A stretch of DNA of 64,000 nucleotides, taken from positions 62,001 to 126,000 of the forward strand of contig JAVHJL010000014.1 in the NCBI GenBank assembly GCA_036971715.1. Reading direction: 5' to 3'. This DNA is from Arthrobotrys musiformis. Lineage: Eukaryota > Ascomycota > Orbiliomycetes > Orbiliales > Orbiliaceae. Below, in pieces: positions 57,701 through 63,700 of the stretch. The notes below the pieces were generated by a model. It was given only the letters and a program-made list of their open reading frames with translations. It made no database searches and had not been told where the DNA came from. Position 1 is the first letter of the stretch. Every line of letters starts with the position of its first letter. The position numbers and the translations under genes were made by a program.

Positions 57701-60700
57701 CTAAATTAAACATATAAAATTTTTTTAAGAATAAAACATAATTAACTCTTGTATTTATAATTAGGAGGGAATGATTTTAACAAATCATTCGTCTTAAAAT
57801 TTATCGTTATATATTAACAAAAAGTATTAAGACTTATAGTAATTTTGAGTTATATTCTTTACGTAAATTTAAAATTATTTTATATATTCTTGCAACCTTA
57901 TTAATGTTTTTGTTTTTATAATAAAAAGCTTTTATTCATAACTTAAAATAAAAAGATTTCATACCCTTAAATTTACAATCCTTAGTTGAAAAAGTACTTA
58001 TTATATTTGAAATGGCTCTAGAATGTTTTGTTTTTAGTATGAGATATCCATTTTGTTCAATTACTTTATTAGGAATATGAAATAAACGTTTTATTAAATT
58101 TAATAATAGTATTTCTCTTTTAATTTTAATTGAAAATTCTATATTAAATACACCTTGTTCAAATAATACATCTAAATTACTATTACCTTCGATAAACCCT
58201 GTCAATCAATATATTGAAATAACAGATTTTATTTCTTCATAACTACTTCCGTCACTTAGCTGATGTATAACTGGCGAAACGTAATCCTTAGGTAATGAAA
58301 CATTTAGTAAACTTTCTATAGCTTCATTTTTTTGTTCTATAGTAAGACTATTACTTTCTAAAATATATCATGCTTTTTTAAATTGTATATAATAAAAATA
58401 TTTACTAGTTAATAAAGGATATTTATCAAAAATAGGAAATATTATTTCTTTTAAAACGTTGCTATCATTAATTGTAAAACAAGCTATTTGACGAGATTCA
58501 TATTTTAATACTTTACCATATCCTAAAATTTTTTTTATATGATAAAGTAATCTAAGGTTATTAATAGGTTGACAAAAACTATAATTAAGTTTGAATTTTC
58601 CTTTTATTTTTTCAATTATAAAAGAATGGAATATATCGCTATCCGTAAGTCCTACTAACTTTATTTGATCTTTAATATTTAGGTTCATGGTTTTTTTTTT
58701 GAATTAGTATTAATCGCTAAATCTAGGCTAAGAACCTTCGAGGAATTAACTAATTTATCAGAAATATCACAAGATGTTTCATCAGAGAATAGAGAAGAAG
58801 ATCTTCCTTTATTCATTTTTGCTTTTATTAAGTTAATTTCATTAATTCCTTCTTTAGTTAAATGGACTTTATTTTTAATTAATTCTGCTACTTTAACTCA
58901 ATCGGAAAAATCTTGTTTTTTTATACCTATTAAAGGATATACAGCAAAAAACGGTAATACTTTTTGATGAATATCATCAAACTTGTTGATAACTAATCTC
59001 GCTATTGTAGCAGTTTCTTCCAATCTACCACAACCTAAAAATTCAATCAAACTTTTAAATAATAGGCGATCTCTAGAATGTTGAGTTATTACAAATTTTA
59101 ATGAAATAATACATTTATTATTTGCAAGATTTGCTATTTTGACATAAAAACAACCTTCCCCTTCTATGAACCCTAAGAATCAAAAAGGATCAAAAGTTAT
59201 TGGTATTTCAACTTTTGGTCTTTCACATGGAATTGTATCAGGGAAATGTTTAATTAATAAAGGTGTTAATCCTTTATTTAATGAGGCTCTAATAGATAAA
59301 ATTTTATTTAATCCTTCCATAGTAAGATGTTCTTTATTATTCATCATAATAACAATTTTTTTAAATAATTCAAAATCTGCTCGTTTTTGAGTTAAAAGTG
59401 AATATTTATCAAAATGAGGAATAATTACATTAATTAAATCTTTTATAGATTCAACAGAAAAAATAGCAACAGAGGTTCGACCTTTGTTTTCTTGTATTCT
59501 AAAATTACCTACACCAAAAAAAGAATGAACTTTTTCTAAAATTAAAGCATCTTTACAGTGCAATTCTATTCTAAAAATGGGTTGAAGATATCAACCTGTT
59601 TTATTAGAACTTCTTTGAATAATTTTTAAAGAAAAAGTAGATTCACCATCAGATAAACCTGTAACATATAAAGGATTTAATCTTTCTTCTCCTGTTTTAT
59701 TTTCATTATTTTTAAGATAAGATTGTTCAAATCAATCAATATTATTTTTAAGATATTCTTTGTTAAGTCTCTGATGACTAGAATATTTTTTATTTTCTAG
59801 TCAGGCGAATTGTCTTATAGCTCTAAACATTTTTACATAATTAAAAATTGAATATTTATTTGAGTAGTTTAGAGTTTGTGTTAAATTAAAAAAACTTAAC
59901 ACAAGATTTTCTCGCATCGAAAAGAATTTTATTGCTTCAAAGTCACCTTTGAACAACTCCTTATCCATATAAAGAGTTCAACCAGTACCCGCACCATCCT
60001 CGATACAGCTAGAAAATACAAATAAAGCTAAGCTAGGAATAAGTAATCAGAAACTAATGTTATTAAGACGAGGGAAAGCCATGTCAGGACCACCACCTAT
60101 TATAGGCAATAGAAAATTACCAAATCCACCAATTAATGCAGGCATACAATTTATCCTTAGCTTTCACTAAGGTTTGGACTATATCTTTATCCCACGCGCG
60201 AAGCGCATGGGATATTTCACGTGTAGTGCTCTGAGGATCCTACTTAATAAAAGTGTTTAATGCATTATAGCCCTTATATTTTTGGTTTCCTGCTGATTGT
60301 CTAATCTTTTGAAATGTTACTGTTTTCTGCCGCTTTTCATTTAAGAAAACCGCAGGACTAGTTTCAAAAGCTCTAAAGATATTCCAGCACACAGTGAAAA
60401 GAAAGTAATATATTACTATATTACCCGGCCATGCCTTAGTAATTTATTTATTACTAATAAGCAATAATATATATTATTCAGTTTTAGTTTTTAGGTAAGT
60501 AAATTTTCATTTACCTCTATAATAACCAGATTTAGTTCCTTTTAAATATTCTCTAATTACCGCACGATCTCCTTTAAGCTCTTTGGCTAAAGAACTTAAA
60601 GAACTAAATTCTCTATTTAATCTAGAATCGTCTTTAAATTCAGCTAAAATAGCTTTAGATGCAGGATGTTTAACTTCATAAATCTCTCGTTTTCTTGATA

Positions 60701-63700
60701 CAAGAGTTTTAATTTCATCTAAAGTTAATAAATTAGTATTATTACTTTCTTCTATTCTATCCAAAGAAAAGAAAAAAGTATCTAAATATAATTTTCCAAA
60801 ATCTAAACAATCATCAAGAGTTTTATGGTGGATATTAATTGTGTTATACATAAAAGTTTTAGAAGCAAAAATATATAATAAAGTAAAATCGTTAGCATCA
60901 TATACAAAAATTGGCATACCTCTTTGTTTTCTTAATAGTTCTCGCATTTCTTGACTCATTACAGATTAATTTATTTTTTTAAAAAATACTTACCTTTATA
61001 AAGGTTTTTATTTTTTATATAATTTCGAACAGTTCAATCGCTACAGCCTAGAGCTTCTGCAGTTTTTCGTATAGAAGAATAAATTATAGTTTCATTTGTT
61101 TCTATGTTAAATACTTCTACTTTTGAACCTAAAACTTCACTCATCTTTTTCTTTGTATTTTCAGAGTGAAGCTTTCCTGAAAAAGGACTAAGCTTTCCTT
61201 TCCGTAATTCACTCAGAGTTTTTTTTGTTTTTTCTGAGAATTTTTTACCTAATCGAGATTTAGACATTTTTTCCTTAGTAAGTACTGAAAGAGGTTTACC
61301 CTTAAGTGACTCACTAATTTTAAACTTAGTTTCTTCTTTGTGAATTTTACCAAATGAAGAACCTGCTATTTTTAAAATATTGTATTCAGGCTTTAATGAA
61401 TCAATGTAGTATTGCTCTCGTTTTATTAAATCGTTAGATTCACAATACTCGAGAATTTCAAGAGTAAATTTGGAATAACTATATTTTTGTATAGCACTAA
61501 GTATATAGCTTTGAGATCTTTTTAAAATTTTTTCAATCATAAGCTGAGAATAATAAGTGCTAAATCTTTTAGATAAATTAACAGCAGAACCTACGTAGGA
61601 TTCTCTTGTTTCTTTATTAATTCAACGATAAATACCTGATTTACCTTTATTATCTTGCATTATCTGCTTTTTTTGCATAAATGCATCTTCATACTTCACA
61701 ATAGGAATAATAGGATTTATTCCTGTATGTAAATTTTTTTTTATTGGTAAGAAAAATTTTGGGAATATAGAAAAGCCTCTAGAAATTATTATTAAATTTA
61801 AAAAATTTTGTTTATTCATTATTGTTGTAACTGGTATATTTTATATAAATTAAAGTCACTGGAATAAAGTCCGCCTAATTGGTAACTTGATAGTTCCTAT
61901 TCAGATATCTTTACAACATTAGATTAATTAAGCCTTGCTGCTTGAGGGATTTTCTTCCTCAACTACGCCTTTCGGATTGTAGCCGAACAACTAAACAAGA
62001 TAGCGGCTGACTTATATATTATGACATTATGTTTTAGCCTCTTCAAGAATAATTACTTGAATTTATATAATACATCAGATGGCTGACTGAACCTCATCAA
62101 TTCAGCCACTTTTGACCAATCTAAGTCTATAGGATAATCAGATATTTCCTATCTCATATCGCATAGGGGAATTAATCCAGAGACTTCAACCTTTAGATAC
62201 TCGCATAAAATATATCCTTAGGAATACAAACAGGGGAGTGTTAGCCCTCAAGTCTGTATTTGCTTTCACGAAAAGCCGCCACTGAATTCTATAATAGCTT
62301 TATCTAAAGGCCAGTATAATTTTATTAAGTAACACCCATAAAGATCACATAGTGCAAAGAAAACATGTTTAATAGTTATTTAATCTGTAGCCTCCAGGTA
62401 ATCGTCAAGTATTAAAAACCCCGTATCAATTAAAGCCAACCTGTAGATACTTTGTTGTATATTTTTTTTGCTAATTTTATTACAATATCTCTTAAATCTA
62501 CTAAAACTTTAGTAATTTAAAAGTCTGATTAATTTTACCTAAAATTTTTAACTAACTGAATATAATTTAATAGAATGGCCTTACGCTACGGTGGGATATT
62601 TTATGTATAGTCTCTGAAAAAACTCATCAGTATAAGTGTTTAATGCTTAAATAGCCCTTATATCCTTGGTTTTCTGCTAATTGTCTAATCTTTTGATATG
62701 TTACTGTTTTCTACCGCTTTTCATTTAAGAAAGCATGCAGAACTAGTTTCAAAAGCTCTAAAGATGTCCTAGCATTAAATAAAAAAAAAAAATAATATAT
62801 TACTATATTACCCGGCCATGCCCTAAAAATTAATTTTAAATTAATTTTATATAAACAATTAAATATATCAATACATATTGTCAATAAATTTTTAAGACTT
62901 CCACGCGCCGCCGAGCGGAGCGCGGATGTTAGCCTGCTGCGCAGGCGCGCTGACTTTTTAGTAAAAAATTTTCATTCTTTTTAAGTAAAAATCTTTAAAT
63001 TTATATTAACCTGTTAGATCCTTATATTATTTTTATAAATCGAAATTATATTTAATTTTGATATTAAATATTCCACCTTTAATTTTTGAGAATATTATAG
63101 CTCAATATTATACCAAATAGCTGTTTTATTAATAGATTCAAAAACAATATTTGTGTTTTATTCAATATTGGTTATTTATGGTTTAAGAAAATCTATATTT
63201 TAATTACATTATTACAAAATTTAAAGAGTTTGAATAATTATGCTTAATCATTGCGTTAGAGCTGCTAGCTACTAAATCTACATTTAAATTAGGTTTCAAA
63301 CTATCTATAAAATGTTGTTCTAATTCTACTACTTGTTCTAAACTAGCTGAATTTTCCATAATATAAATAGTTAGTCTTATATTAGTAAAACCGTATTTAT
63401 TTAAATATCTAAGAACTCTACGTTCTTTAGTTTTTAAAATAGATGGCATAAAATATGAACATATACGATTATATAAATTTATTGAATGACCAACATAAAT
63501 ATTTTTTTCATCTAATGTTTCCCAAATATAAACACCTTTTTGTTTTTTTGCTACTTTAGCTATAATATCTCTGTTATTATAAGGATCTTCTACTAAAACT
63601 TTAGTATAATTATATTTAGTATTTAAAGGATCTTTTTGGTTATTTTCATTTCCTATTTTTACTAGTGAGTGAAAATTTTTCACTCTAGTAACTGATATAT

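Larger units (their letters stand above)
56715..59972 (-). mobile_element. cox1 intron 2 with three LAGLIDADG genes (3.3 kb)
   Basis: Inserted within WTL|YPP. Three LAGLIDADG genes lie head to tail, the last two being paralogues. An S-like element (GATAAAGGTATAGTCCGAAC) is at about 56809-56790. P/Q/R were not confidently placed. A G-run/C-run pair near 57640-57680 precedes the third gene. Confidence 0.75.
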
